A stretch of DNA of 64,000 bases, taken from Comamonas resistens. Lineage in GTDB: Bacteria; Pseudomonadota; Gammaproteobacteria; Burkholderiales; Burkholderiaceae_C. The stretch covers positions 1,736,001 through 1,800,000 of the forward strand of contig NZ_CP125947.1 in NCBI RefSeq assembly GCF_030064165.1, given 5' to 3'. Below the pieces are notes generated by a model. The model saw nothing but the letters and a program-made list of their open reading frames with translations. It made no database searches and was not told the origin of the DNA. Shown in pieces: positions 8,360 to 16,330 of this stretch. Each line of letters starts with the position of its first letter. The first letter of the stretch is position 1. The position numbers were made by a program, and so were the translations under genes.

Positions 8360-8848
8360 TTATTCGGTAACGGTGAAGCGACCCGTCATGCCGGCCTGGT
8401 AATGGCCTGCAATCAGGCAGGCGAAGTTGAAATTACCTGCGCGGTTGAAGCTCCACACCAGGTCTTCAGCCTTGCCTGGAGCCACATGGGCCATATAGGG
8501 TTCGGCATGTTCCATGCCGGGGTACTTGAGCATCATCTGTGCGTGCTCGTCGAGCGAGGCCCTGGTGCCCAGCACCATCTCATGCATGAGCTGGCCTTTG
8601 TTGACCACGCGCAGGCGCAGGGTTTCGCCCCGCTTGACGGTGAAATGATCGGGGGCAAAGCGCATGTCGTCGGTCATCTCAATCGTGAGCGTGCGCAGCG
8701 CGGCCCGCTCGTCGGACGCAATTCCCCAGGCTTTCTGTTCCTTGATGACAGGGCCTGTCGCCGAGGCATGGCTGGTGTTTCCATGCGCAAATGAGGTGCT
8801 GGCGCTTGCCAGCAAAGCGCAGGCAGCTATGAATTGCATAGTTTTCAT
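8360..8848 (-). CDS. Cupredoxin (plastocyanin-like copper protein)
   Basis: 162 residues from the chosen ATG (MKTMQFIAACALLAS). A signal peptide ends at SFAHG. Type-1 copper ligands are all present: His89 (LMHEM), then Cys144, His149 and Met154 in ACLIAGHYQAGM, the usual Cys-x4-His-x4-Met spacing. An AGGA Shine-Dalgarno lies 9 bases upstream of this ATG. An in-frame ATG three codons earlier is immediately next to the AGGA, so it is less likely. Such proteins probably shuttle electrons or bind Cu in the periplasm beside the multicopper oxidase encoded just upstream. Confidence 0.88.
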   Translation of the reverse strand: MKTMQFIAACALLASASTSFAHGNTSHASATGPVIKEQKAWGIASDERAALRTLTIEMTDDMRFAPDHFTVKRGETLRLRVVNKGQLMHEMVLGTRASLDEHAQMMLKYPGMEHAEPYMAHVAPGKAEDLVWSFNRAGNFNFACLIAGHYQAGMTGRFTVTE

Positions 8849-8862
8849 GGTGAGCATTCCTG

Positions 8863-10260
8863 TCAGTGGTGAGCGTGGTCTTTGCCGGTGTCGGGTTTGC
8901 GAGCGTTGGCGGCACCGGGCGCATTGCCGGGTGCTGTCTGGCGCGGTGCGCTGGCATCCAGCGGTGCGCCTTTCCATTCATAGGCTTGCGTACCCTTGGG
9001 TTGCGGGTACCAGCCTGGATCGCCGTAGTCGTTGGCACCCAGGTTTTTGCGCACCTTGAAGCTGGTGAACATCCCGCCCATTTCGATGGGGCCGTAAGGG
9101 CCCTGGCCGGTCATCATGGGGAAGGTGTTGTCGGGCAGAGGCATTTCCATGGCGCCCATATCGCCCATGCCGCGCTCGCCCATCAGCATGTAGTCGGGCA
9201 CGATCTTCTGGATCTTGCCCACCAGGCCGGCATGCTGAACGCCGATCATGGTGGGCACGTCGTGACCCATGGCGCCCATGGTGTGGTGGCTCTTGTGGCA
9301 GTGGAAAGCCCAGTCGCCGGGTTCGTCGGCCATGAATTCCACCTGGCGCATCTGGCCTACGGCCACATCCGTCGTCACCTCGGGCCAGCGGGCGGACTTT
9401 GGAATGGGGCCGCCGTCGGTGCCCGTGACCTCGAACTCATGGCCGTGGATATGGATGGGGTGGTTGGTCATGGTCAGATTGCCCACGCGGATGCGCACCT
9501 TGTCGCCCTGACGCGCCACCAGTGGACTGATGGCGGGGAAGGCGCGGCTGTTGAAGGTCCAGATATTGAAATCCGTCATCTCGTTGATGCGCGGTGTCAT
9601 GGTGCCGGGCTCGACCGCATAGGCGCTGAGCAGGAAGGCATAGTCGCGCTGCACCTTGTCGATCAGCGGGTGGGCTGTCTTGGGGTGGGTGATCCACAGG
9701 CCCATCATGCCCATGGCCATCTGCACCATCTCATCCGAATGCGGGTGGTACATGAAGGTGCCGGGGCGGCGCGCCTCGAACTCATAGACGAAGGTCTTGC
9801 CCGGCGGGATGTGGGGCTGGTTCAGACCGCCCACACCGTCCATGCCATTGGGCAGACGCTGGCCATGCCAGTGGATGGTGGTGCTCTCGGGCAGGCGGTT
9901 GGTGACGAAGATACGCACCTTGTCGCCTTCCACCACTTCGATCGTGGGGCCCGGCGACTGGCCGTTGTAGCCCCACATATTGACGAAAAATCCGGGCGCC
10001 ACCTCGCGCACCACGGGCTCGGCCACGAGGTGGAACTCCTTGACGCCCGCATTCATGCGCCAGGGCGTGGTCCAGCCGTTGAGCGTGACCACGGGTTGGT
10101 AGGGGCGACCGTTGGGCGGCGTCAGAGGCGCGGCCGTGTCGGCGCTGCCTTGCATGACGGGTTCGGGCAGGGCCGCCATGGCAACCCGGCTGACGGCCAT
10201 TGAAGTGGTGGCGGCTGCCACTGCAGTGGCAGCGCCAGTGAAAAAGGATCGGCGTTGCAT
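8863..10260 (-). CDS. Multicopper oxidase, short two-domain type, Tat exported
   Basis: 465 residues. The leader MQRRSFFTGAATAVAAA is a twin-arginine type, as expected for an enzyme folded with copper before export. The four copper motifs are HWHG at 130-133, HPHS at 172-175, HPIHIHGH at 267-274 and HCHKSHH at 320-326. Only about 95 residues separate the second and third motifs, too few for the middle domain of CopA/CueO-type oxidases, so this is closer to the two-domain class. The C-terminus (350-400) is Met-rich (MGERGMGDMGAMEM), suggesting Cu(I) binding. Likely role: periplasmic oxidation of Cu(I) to Cu(II). It starts 1 bp after the TolC-like gene ends. Confidence 0.92.
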   Translation of the reverse strand: MQRRSFFTGAATAVAAATTSMAVSRVAMAALPEPVMQGSADTAAPLTPPNGRPYQPVVTLNGWTTPWRMNAGVKEFHLVAEPVVREVAPGFFVNMWGYNGQSPGPTIEVVEGDKVRIFVTNRLPESTTIHWHGQRLPNGMDGVGGLNQPHIPPGKTFVYEFEARRPGTFMYHPHSDEMVQMAMGMMGLWITHPKTAHPLIDKVQRDYAFLLSAYAVEPGTMTPRINEMTDFNIWTFNSRAFPAISPLVARQGDKVRIRVGNLTMTNHPIHIHGHEFEVTGTDGGPIPKSARWPEVTTDVAVGQMRQVEFMADEPGDWAFHCHKSHHTMGAMGHDVPTMIGVQHAGLVGKIQKIVPDYMLMGERGMGDMGAMEMPLPDNTFPMMTGQGPYGPIEMGGMFTSFKVRKNLGANDYGDPGWYPQPKGTQAYEWKGAPLDASAPRQTAPGNAPGAANARKPDTGKDHAHH

Positions 10261-10261
10261 A

Positions 10262-11695
10262 TCAGTGACCTGCCTCGGCTTGTGCAGCGGGCGCTGCGGT
10301 GGTGTTGACGGTGGGGGTGGTTCCTGGCGATGTGCCGGTCAGGGCCAGGCGCAGATCGGTTTCGGCCAGCCAGAAGTCGCGCTGGGCCTCGGTGGCGGTC
10401 ACCACCGCTTGCGTGGTGCTGCGAGCCTGGGCCAACAGCTGCCAAACACTCATGAACATGCCGTTGTAGCGGTAGACGGTTTCTTCCTGCATCAGCTTGG
10501 CCAAGGGCAGAACCTCGGCCTGCTGCTGCTGGGCCAGGTCGTAAGCCGTGCGGTAGGCCAGCCAGTTGCTGCGGGCTTCGCTGCGTGCACGTATGGCGTT
10601 GTCGCGCAGCAACGATGCGCTGCGCAGCACCTGGTTGCGTGCCATGCCGCGCGCGGCAAAGCCCCAGTCAAATAGCGGCAGCGGCATGTCGAACTCCCAG
10701 CCCTGGGTCTTGTCGCTGTGACCGGTGGCTCGTTCGGTGCTGGTGTTGTTGCTGTAGCTGGCGCCGATATCACCAAAGATGGTGTCCACAGTGGCCCAGC
10801 CCTGGCGGCCGGCGGTCACATCCAGGTCGCGGCGCAGAGCGCCCAGATCCAGCCGCTGACGCAGGGCGGTGGCTTCGGCGTCATCGCCGCCGCGCAGCTC
10901 GGAGGCTTTGGGCAAGGCGGGCAGTTGCTCGGGCAGCTTGTAGGCCAACTGCTCGCCCCACAGACCCATGCGGCGGGCCAACTGCTCGCGTTCCAGCTGG
11001 GCGTTCAGACGCGCGCGTGCCAGCTGGGCGGAGGCCTGCTGCTGCTGGGCCAGCTCTCTGGCCTGGTCCATCTTGCTGAAGTTGCCGACCTGGGCCATGC
11101 GGCGTGCCAGCTCACCGCCCAGAGCCGCTGCCTCGTGCATGCGTTCGTTGGCGGCTAGAGCCTGCTCGGCGGCCACGGCGCGCAGCCAGGCGCGGCGTGT
11201 GTCGGAGGCCAGCAGCAGCACCTGCTGGGCGGCCGTCAGAGTGGCTTGCTCCATCTGCCAGCCCTGCCAGCGGCTGCGCCAGGGCAGGGTGATGAGCTGC
11301 ACCAGGCCAAAGCTGAGCTGGCGCTCGATCTCGCGCTCGTGGCCGTTGCGAAAGCGGCCGAAGGTAAAGCTGGGGTTGGGCAGGGTCAGGACCTGCACGC
11401 GCTGCGCGTCGGCAATGCCGAGCTGCGCCAGCTGGGCCTGCAGGCCGGGGTTGTTGAGCAGGGCGATGCGCACGGCGGTGTCGGCATCGACAGGGGCTTT
11501 GAGCCAGTCGGCAATCTGGGCCTGCGCATCCTGCAGGGCCTGGGCGTCCGGCGACGGCAGCTGTGCGCCAGCGGGCAGCCTGCCTTCGGTATGTCTGGCC
11601 ACGTCGCCGCGCAGTCCGTCGGGCGAGATGCTGGCGCAGCCGGCCATAGCCAGTGCAGCGAGCAATGGCGCGGCTTTGAATGCAAGGCGCCTCAT
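10262..11695 (-). CDS. TolC family outer-membrane efflux lipoprotein of the copper operon
   Basis: 477 residues from the chosen start (MRRLAFKAAPLLAALAMAGC), which gives a lipoprotein signal with LAMAGC and Cys20. The start is supported by GGAGG upstream and by an ATGA overlap with the preceding gene's stop. Two TolC-like repeats of long Ala/Gln/Leu/Arg coiled coil are visible (around LAQLGIADAQRVQVLTLPNP and LAQQQQASAQLARARLNAQLEREQL). TolC-like proteins give the outer-membrane exit duct of tripartite pumps; no inner-membrane pump or adaptor gene is present in this operon, so the partner is unknown. Confidence 0.9.
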   Translation of the reverse strand: MRRLAFKAAPLLAALAMAGCASISPDGLRGDVARHTEGRLPAGAQLPSPDAQALQDAQAQIADWLKAPVDADTAVRIALLNNPGLQAQLAQLGIADAQRVQVLTLPNPSFTFGRFRNGHEREIERQLSFGLVQLITLPWRSRWQGWQMEQATLTAAQQVLLLASDTRRAWLRAVAAEQALAANERMHEAAALGGELARRMAQVGNFSKMDQARELAQQQQASAQLARARLNAQLEREQLARRMGLWGEQLAYKLPEQLPALPKASELRGGDDAEATALRQRLDLGALRRDLDVTAGRQGWATVDTIFGDIGASYSNNTSTERATGHSDKTQGWEFDMPLPLFDWGFAARGMARNQVLRSASLLRDNAIRARSEARSNWLAYRTAYDLAQQQQAEVLPLAKLMQEETVYRYNGMFMSVWQLLAQARSTTQAVVTATEAQRDFWLAETDLRLALTGTSPGTTPTVNTTAAPAAQAEAGH

Positions 11696-12051
11696 GGCTG
11701 GCCTCCATGATGGTGCTGATGTGCGGATATACCGCTGTCCGGGGCCGGGCCGGAGGCATTGCCCTGAGATTTTTCCCACCTGAGCACATCGCCATGGCCG
11801 CGCGGGAACTCGCTTACCGCGGCATTGGCGGCTTTCCAGTCGCCGGGCTGGGTGACGATGGCTGCGCTGGCCATGAGCGGTTGATGCTGCAGCGCCAGCG
11901 TGGGCGCTGCGGGGTTGAAAACGTTGTGACTGCTGGCTGGGGACTGGGCCGCCGGGAGAGTCGGTGCGGACGGCTGGGCCAGGACTGGCGGGCTGATACC
12001 GGCCATGAGCAAAGCCATGGCTGTCAAAGAAAGAGGATGCGCTTGGCGCAT
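11692..12051 (-). CDS. Small secreted protein, first gene of the copper operon
   Basis: 119 residues, signal peptide MRQAHPLSLTAMALLMAGISPPVLAQ. The mature part is low in Cys and ends in a His cluster (SAHQHHHGGQP), which could bind metal. A short central stretch (AAIVTQPGDWKAANAAVSEFPRGHGDVLRWEK) recurs, as I recall, in proteins next to copper-operon TolC genes in related bacteria, but I assign no function. Its stop overlaps the TolC start by 4 bases. The upstream 115 bp (12052-12166) should hold the operon promoter; no operator could be identified. Confidence 0.75.
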   Translation of the reverse strand: MRQAHPLSLTAMALLMAGISPPVLAQPSAPTLPAAQSPASSHNVFNPAAPTLALQHQPLMASAAIVTQPGDWKAANAAVSEFPRGHGDVLRWEKSQGNASGPAPDSGISAHQHHHGGQP

Positions 12052-12121
12052 AGAGGATTCCTGTCGTCTAAAACCGGGGGAAGGTCCGCAGTTATGAGCG
12101 TTTTACGGCCAAAACCTAGAC

Positions 12122-12148
12122 AGCAAGCGCGATGGCTGCTATCAAAAT
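12122..12148 (-). repeat. TTTGATAGCTG/AGCGCTT family repeat, partial copy
   Basis: Read on the minus strand this is TTTTGATAGCAGCC followed by ATCGCGCTTGCT, matching the left half of the dispersed motif seen best at 32479 and 47077. It sits in the presumed promoter region of the copper operon. Confidence 0.55.
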
Positions 12149-12166
12149 GCGGACGCACCTAGGGCG

Positions 12167-12628
12167 TTAGAGCGCAGAAATCGGTGGTTTGACGAGGTCG
12201 GCAGGCGCGGCGCTGGCAAAGCGCGCTGCACCATGGGCCGGCTGGGCGGCCAGGGGGAGGCTGGAGTGAAGCGTCAGCAACTCGGGCTTGGCCAGCGTCG
12301 AGTGGCAGATGCCGCAGGCCGTGCAATGGCCTTCATGCTGGTGGCAGTCGCTGTCGGCGGCATTGGCGCTGCAGTTCACGGCCCCTGCAGGGCCTGCCTT
12401 GTGGGACGCGGCCATGTCGTGATGCGGCTGTGCGTCGGTCGCGAGGCTTGCATGCGCGTGGTGCACAGCGGCTGCCATTGCGGCCACTTCGTCCAGGCTT
12501 TGCGTCTGCACCAGCGCATGTCCCATGTGATGGGACTGGCCAGTGTTCTGCTCCATGGCCATGGCATCGCCTGCCAGGCCGCGCAGGGCCAGCAGCAAAA
12601 CCAGGAACAAGGAGAAAAAGCGACGCAT
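12167..12628 (-). CDS. His/Cys-rich secreted protein, probably metal-related
   Basis: 153 residues with a signal peptide (MRRFFSLFLVLLLALRGLAGDAMA). The mature chain has His clusters (QSHHMGHA, VHHAHAS, PHHDMAASHK) and a Cys/His block CHQHEGHCTACGICHS that resembles a small metal-binding site. It lies on the same strand as the copper operon, separated by 115 bp, and downstream of the P-type ATPase. Proteins of this layout are found near copper genes and are sometimes called CopL-like, but I cannot confirm that family. A heavy-metal sensing or buffering role is inference. Confidence 0.72.
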   Translation of the reverse strand: MRRFFSLFLVLLLALRGLAGDAMAMEQNTGQSHHMGHALVQTQSLDEVAAMAAAVHHAHASLATDAQPHHDMAASHKAGPAGAVNCSANAADSDCHQHEGHCTACGICHSTLAKPELLTLHSSLPLAAQPAHGAARFASAAPADLVKPPISAL

Positions 12629-12688
12629 GGGCTGAATGATAGCGAAGGGCGGGGTTTAGTTCCCCCACCCGGTGCAGTAAATCGTAAA

Positions 12689-12726
12689 TTTGATAGCTGC
12701 TTGCGCTTTCCCATCAAGGGCTAAGG
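12689..12726 (+). repeat. TTTGATAGCTG/AGCGCTT family repeat
   Basis: TTTGATAGCTGC followed by TTGCGCTTTCCCATCAAGGGCTAAGG in two blocks. It lies in the 105-bp gap between the His/Cys-rich gene and the P-type ATPase stop codon. The core is shared with the copies at 32479, 47077 and 54303. Confidence 0.6.
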
Positions 12727-12733
12727 TCGAATT

Positions 12734-14857
12734 TCATGCATTTTCAGGTCTGTTGCCCCAATGGCGCAGGCGCAGGCCATTGGCGACCACCAGCAGGCTC
12801 ACGCCCATATCGGCCAGCACGGCCAGCCACATGCTGGCATTGCCGCTGACGGCCAGAATGAAGAAGGCCAGCTTGATGCCCAGGGCCAGGCTGATGTTCT
12901 GCCAGAGCACGCTGTGCGCGCGCTGCGAGAGATCAACCACCTCGGGGATGCGGCGCAGGTCGTCGTTCATGAGCACCACATCGGCGGTCTCCATGGCCAT
13001 GTCGGTGGCATGCATGCCGCCCATGGCAAAGCCTATGTCGGCCTGGGCCAGTGCCGGCGCGTCGTTGATGCCGTCGCCCGTCATGGCCGTGGGGCCGATG
13101 TCGCGCTGCAACTCGCTCAGGGTCTTGAGCTTGTCCTCGGGCAGCATATTGCCGCGTGCATCGCTGATGCCTGCTTCCGCGGCCACCGTGCGCACGGTGG
13201 CGCTGTTGTCGCCGCTGAGCACAATGGGCTTGACGCCTAGCGCCTGCAACTGGGCCACGGCCGCCTTGGCCTGGGGGCGCAGCGGGTCGGCCACGGCAAA
13301 CAGCGCCTGCACGCCATGCTCATTGGCCAGCAGGGTGACGGTGCGACCCTGTTGCTCCTGCAGCATCAGCGCGGCCTTGAGTTCGGCACTGTCCCAGCCT
13401 TGCTCGCCCACCCAGCGCAGATTGGCCAGCGTCCAGCGCTGCCCCTCGACCTGGGCCTGCACGCCGCGGCCGGGCAGGGCTTGCAATTGCTGTGCTTCGG
13501 CGAAGTCCTTGCCGATCTGCTCTTCCAGCCCCTGGGCAATCGCCCGCGAGACGGGATGGTCGGAGCGCGATGCCAGCGCATAGGCGCGGGCGGCGGTGTC
13601 ATCGCTGCCCGTTGCATTCCAGCTCTGCCAGTCCACCAGCTTGGGCGAGCCCGTGGTCAGCGTGCCGGTTTTATCGAGTGCAATGGCCTTGAGGCTGCGG
13701 GCCGACTCCAGCGCGCTGCCGCCCTTGATCAGAATGCCGCGTCTGGCGGCGGCAGTGAGGGCGCTGACCACGGTGACCGGGGTGGAGAGCACCAGGGCGC
13801 AGGGGCAGGCGATGACCAGCAGGGCCAGGGCCTGGTAGGCGGCCTGATGCCAGCTCCAGTCCAGCAGCCAGGGCGCGAGCAGGCCGAGGGCAATCGCCAG
13901 AACCAGCACGATGGGGGTGTAGACCTCGGCGAAGCGGTCGACAAAGCGCTGTGTGGGAGCCTTCGAGGACTGCGCCTGCTCCACGGCATGGACGATGCGC
14001 GCAATCAGGCTATCGCTTGCGGGGGCGGTCACGCGCAACTGTAGCTCGCCATCCTGATTGATGGAGCCGGCATACAGTTCATCGCCCGGGCCTTTGTGCG
14101 CCAGCGCGCTCTCGCCCGTGATGGGAGCCTGGTTAACCGAGCTTTCACCTTCAGTCACCTGACCGTCCAGCGGCACGCGAGCGCCGGGCGTCACGCGCAG
14201 CACGGCGCCCAGCGGAACTTCGCTGACGGCCATGCGCTGGGTGCTGCCATCGGGCTGCAGCACATCGGCAGTCTCGGGTGCCAGTTGCAGCAGCTTGCGG
14301 ATGGCCAGGCGGGCCTTGTCCATGGCCTGGTCTTCGATGCGCTCTGCCGCCGCATAAAGGGCCATGACCATGGCAGCCTCGGGCCACTGGCCGATGATGA
14401 AGGCGCCCGTGACGGCCACAGCCATCAGGGCATGAATGCCGAGCTTGAAGCGAAACAGATCCTTGATGCCTGCCTTGTAGACGCCCAGGCCCGAGAGCGC
14501 AATGCCCAGCACGGCCAGTGCCATGCCCAGGTAATGCAGCAGAGCGTTCGCGCCGTCGCCGCCAAACCAGTGGCAGGCTTCGGCCGCCAGGGCGGCGGCC
14601 AATGCCGCATAGATGCGCGGCCAGCCGGGCAGCACGCCATGGTCATGCCCGGCGTGGTCGTCATGATCGTGGTCATGGCTCTTGGCCGGCTGGCTGATGG
14701 TGAACGGTGCGCAGCAGTCCGTACCGCAGGCAGAGCTTGCGGCAGGTGCTATGGATTTTTTTGAAGTGGCGGCGGCGACCTGTGCATGCCCATGCTCGTG
14801 GGTATGCTGGTGGTCGTGGCCGTCATGGGCGTGGGTGGACAGGCTTTCTTGCTTCAT
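12734..14857 (-). CDS. cadA: Heavy-metal P1B-type ATPase (Cd/Zn/Pb exporter, CadA/ZntA-like)
   Basis: 707 residues. Motifs: CPC in VIACPCALVLSTP, phosphorylation site DKTGTLT, GDGINDAPALAQAD hinge motif, and TGES in the actuator domain. The N-terminus lacks the usual ferredoxin-like HMA domain; instead residues 1-75 are His-rich (HAHDGHDHQHTHEHGH, SHDHDHDDHAGHDHG) around a CGTDCC motif. The enzyme should pump divalent soft metals from the cytoplasm. It is divergently transcribed from a CadR-type regulator, which fits Cd/Pb/Zn induction. No Shine-Dalgarno precedes the ATG, which lies only a few bases from the predicted -10 element, so the mRNA may be leaderless. Confidence 0.92.
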   Translation of the reverse strand: MKQESLSTHAHDGHDHQHTHEHGHAQVAAATSKKSIAPAASSACGTDCCAPFTISQPAKSHDHDHDDHAGHDHGVLPGWPRIYAALAAALAAEACHWFGGDGANALLHYLGMALAVLGIALSGLGVYKAGIKDLFRFKLGIHALMAVAVTGAFIIGQWPEAAMVMALYAAAERIEDQAMDKARLAIRKLLQLAPETADVLQPDGSTQRMAVSEVPLGAVLRVTPGARVPLDGQVTEGESSVNQAPITGESALAHKGPGDELYAGSINQDGELQLRVTAPASDSLIARIVHAVEQAQSSKAPTQRFVDRFAEVYTPIVLVLAIALGLLAPWLLDWSWHQAAYQALALLVIACPCALVLSTPVTVVSALTAAARRGILIKGGSALESARSLKAIALDKTGTLTTGSPKLVDWQSWNATGSDDTAARAYALASRSDHPVSRAIAQGLEEQIGKDFAEAQQLQALPGRGVQAQVEGQRWTLANLRWVGEQGWDSAELKAALMLQEQQGRTVTLLANEHGVQALFAVADPLRPQAKAAVAQLQALGVKPIVLSGDNSATVRTVAAEAGISDARGNMLPEDKLKTLSELQRDIGPTAMTGDGINDAPALAQADIGFAMGGMHATDMAMETADVVLMNDDLRRIPEVVDLSQRAHSVLWQNISLALGIKLAFFILAVSGNASMWLAVLADMGVSLLVVANGLRLRHWGNRPENA

Positions 14858-14896
14858 GGCAGTATTAAAAACAATAAAGTCACTTTAAGGTCAAGC
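14858..14896. promoter_or_regulatory. Divergent MerR-type promoter/operator between cadA and cadR
   Basis: Read on the minus strand the region contains TTGACC as -35, a dyad TAAAGT-G-ACTTTA inside the spacer, and TTTAAT as -10. The spacer between -35 and -10 is 19 bp, the long spacing typical of promoters twisted open by MerR-family activators. The dyad is the likely CadR binding site. The -10 lies so close to the ATPase ATG that transcription probably starts at or next to the start codon. On the plus strand AAGG, six bases before the regulator ATG, falls inside the same operator. Confidence 0.75.
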
Positions 14897-15370
14897 ATGC
14901 TGCTCAATTCTTCTGATCTTCCGCGCTGGCGTATCGGCGAGGCGGCCAAGCGTTCGGGCATTGCTGCAGCCAATATTCGCTATTACGAGAAGGAGCAATT
15001 GCTCTCGCCCGGCGTGCGCGAGGACAACCAGTACCGGCTTTACACCGACGGCGATGTGCACCGCCTGCGCTTTATCCGCCTGTGCCGTGCCATGGACATG
15101 TCGCTGGACGAGGTGAGGACCTTGCTGGCGCTGGACGGTGCGCGCAAGGCCGATTGCGTGGCCGCACGCGATACGCTGGATACGCACCTGGGCCATGTGC
15201 GCGAGCGTCTGGCTGAACTGCAGGCGCTGGAGCATGAGCTGGAGCATTTGCGCGGCCAGTGTGACGGTACGGACAGTTATTGCCACATCATCGAGGCCTT
15301 GCATGCCCAGGCCGACGAGGCGCTGCCCGAGACCTTGCAAGGCGGACCAGCCGCAAAGCGCCATGTCTGA
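14897..15370 (+). CDS. cadR: Cd(II)/Pb(II)-responsive MerR family regulator (CadR type)
   Basis: 157 residues. An N-terminal winged helix (WRIGEAAKRSGIAAANIRYYEKEQLL) is followed by a coiled-coil dimer helix and a metal site. Cys87, Cys122 and Cys129 have the same spacing (35 and 7) as the three cadmium ligands of CadR (77, 112, 119 from memory), displaced by a ten-residue N-terminal extension. The ATG chosen has AAGG six bases upstream. An upstream in-frame start at 14786 would lie within the ATPase gene and is unlikely. It should activate the divergent ATPase gene by acting on the shared operator. Confidence 0.9.
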   Translation: MLLNSSDLPRWRIGEAAKRSGIAAANIRYYEKEQLLSPGVREDNQYRLYTDGDVHRLRFIRLCRAMDMSLDEVRTLLALDGARKADCVAARDTLDTHLGHVRERLAELQALEHELEHLRGQCDGTDSYCHIIEALHAQADEALPETLQGGPAAKRHV

Positions 15371-15427
15371 AGGGAAGTCTCATAGGTTTATGCCCAGGTC
15401 ACTTGTAGTGGGCGCTATCATTCCTGC

Positions 15428-16231
15428 ATGAGCTGGAGCGAAACCACCCTCAAGCTGCCCGGACGGATGGGGTCTGCGCTGGGCGCGCAGGCCCTGGCTT
15501 CGTGGCGCAGCATTTATCTGACGGCCGTGGTGCTGGTGCTGGTCGTGACACCGTCCAGCTACCGGCGTGGCGCGCGCGGCATGCTGGCGCAGCAGATCTA
15601 TGTACAGACCGCGCCCGTACTCACGGGCTTTACGGCGCTGGCGGCATTGTTGTGCGCGGTGATTGCGCGCATCGTGATGGTGACGGCGCAAAGCTATGGG
15701 CTGTCGCACTATGCGCTGGATCTGGTGGTGCGGGTGATGGTGATCGAGTTGATCCCGTTGACGGCGGCCTTGTTTGTGGCGATGCGTTGCACCATTCCCG
15801 CAGGTGTGCAGGTGGTGCAGATGCGCACCCGGGGCCAGCTCGATACCTGGAGGCGGCAAGGCGTTGACCCCATTCGCGCTGCGCTGGTGCCGCGTGCGGC
15901 GGCCGGTGTCTTTGCCGCCATCACGCTGGCAGCGCTCAGTTGCATCGTGGCGTTGGTGACGGTCTATATCAGCGTGTATGGCTTCAACCTGGCGGGGTTT
16001 GGCGGTTATACGCGGGTGTTCGGGCGGATTTTCACGCCATCGCTGACGCTGGTGTTCGTGCTCAAGACCTGGTTTTTCAGCCTGACGGTGGCGATCATGC
16101 CGCTGGCATCGGCGCTGTACACGCCTGTTGCACGGCATCGCCAGGGTGGCGCTGAGTTGGGAGGATTTGCGCGCATGTTTGCCGTGCTGCTGCTGATCGA
16201 GGTGATCTCTCTCATGGGCAACTATTACTGA
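15428..16231 (+). CDS. MlaE family ABC transporter permease
   Basis: 267 residues with about five hydrophobic segments (for example SIYLTAVVLVLVVTPS and FTALAALLCAVIARIVMV). The block GVDPIRAALVPRAAAGVFAAITLAALS matches the MlaE segment normally written IDPIRYLVLPR, and the next gene encodes an MlaD-type protein, so this is the permease of a lipid-transport ABC system. The signature is divergent from E. coli MlaE. The usual MlaF ATPase gene is not present here; the gene upstream is the metal regulator. A repeat element fills the gap to the next gene. Confidence 0.8.
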   Translation: MSWSETTLKLPGRMGSALGAQALASWRSIYLTAVVLVLVVTPSSYRRGARGMLAQQIYVQTAPVLTGFTALAALLCAVIARIVMVTAQSYGLSHYALDLVVRVMVIELIPLTAALFVAMRCTIPAGVQVVQMRTRGQLDTWRRQGVDPIRAALVPRAAAGVFAAITLAALSCIVALVTVYISVYGFNLAGFGGYTRVFGRIFTPSLTLVFVLKTWFFSLTVAIMPLASALYTPVARHRQGGAELGGFARMFAVLLLIEVISLMGNYY

Positions 16232-16233
16232 TT

Positions 16234-16309
16234 GGACTTACGCAAACAAGGATGCGCCAGGATGGCTTTTTTAGGCCAAGGTCTTGCCCGAACCTGACTT
16301 GCGTGAGTC
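16234..16309. repeat. 77-bp inverted-end element, copy A (between mlaE-like and mlaD-like genes)
   Basis: Begins GGACTTACGCAAACAAGG and ends ACTTGCGTGAGTC, imperfect inverted ends. The middle contains ATGCGCCAGG and GTCTTGCCCGAACCTGA, shared with copies B (47922) and C (54221). The element begins 3 bases after the permease stop codon and ends exactly at the first in-frame ATG of the MlaD gene, so it occupies the entire junction. Confidence 0.8.
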
Positions 16310-16330
16310 ATGACTGAGAAGGAAATCACG

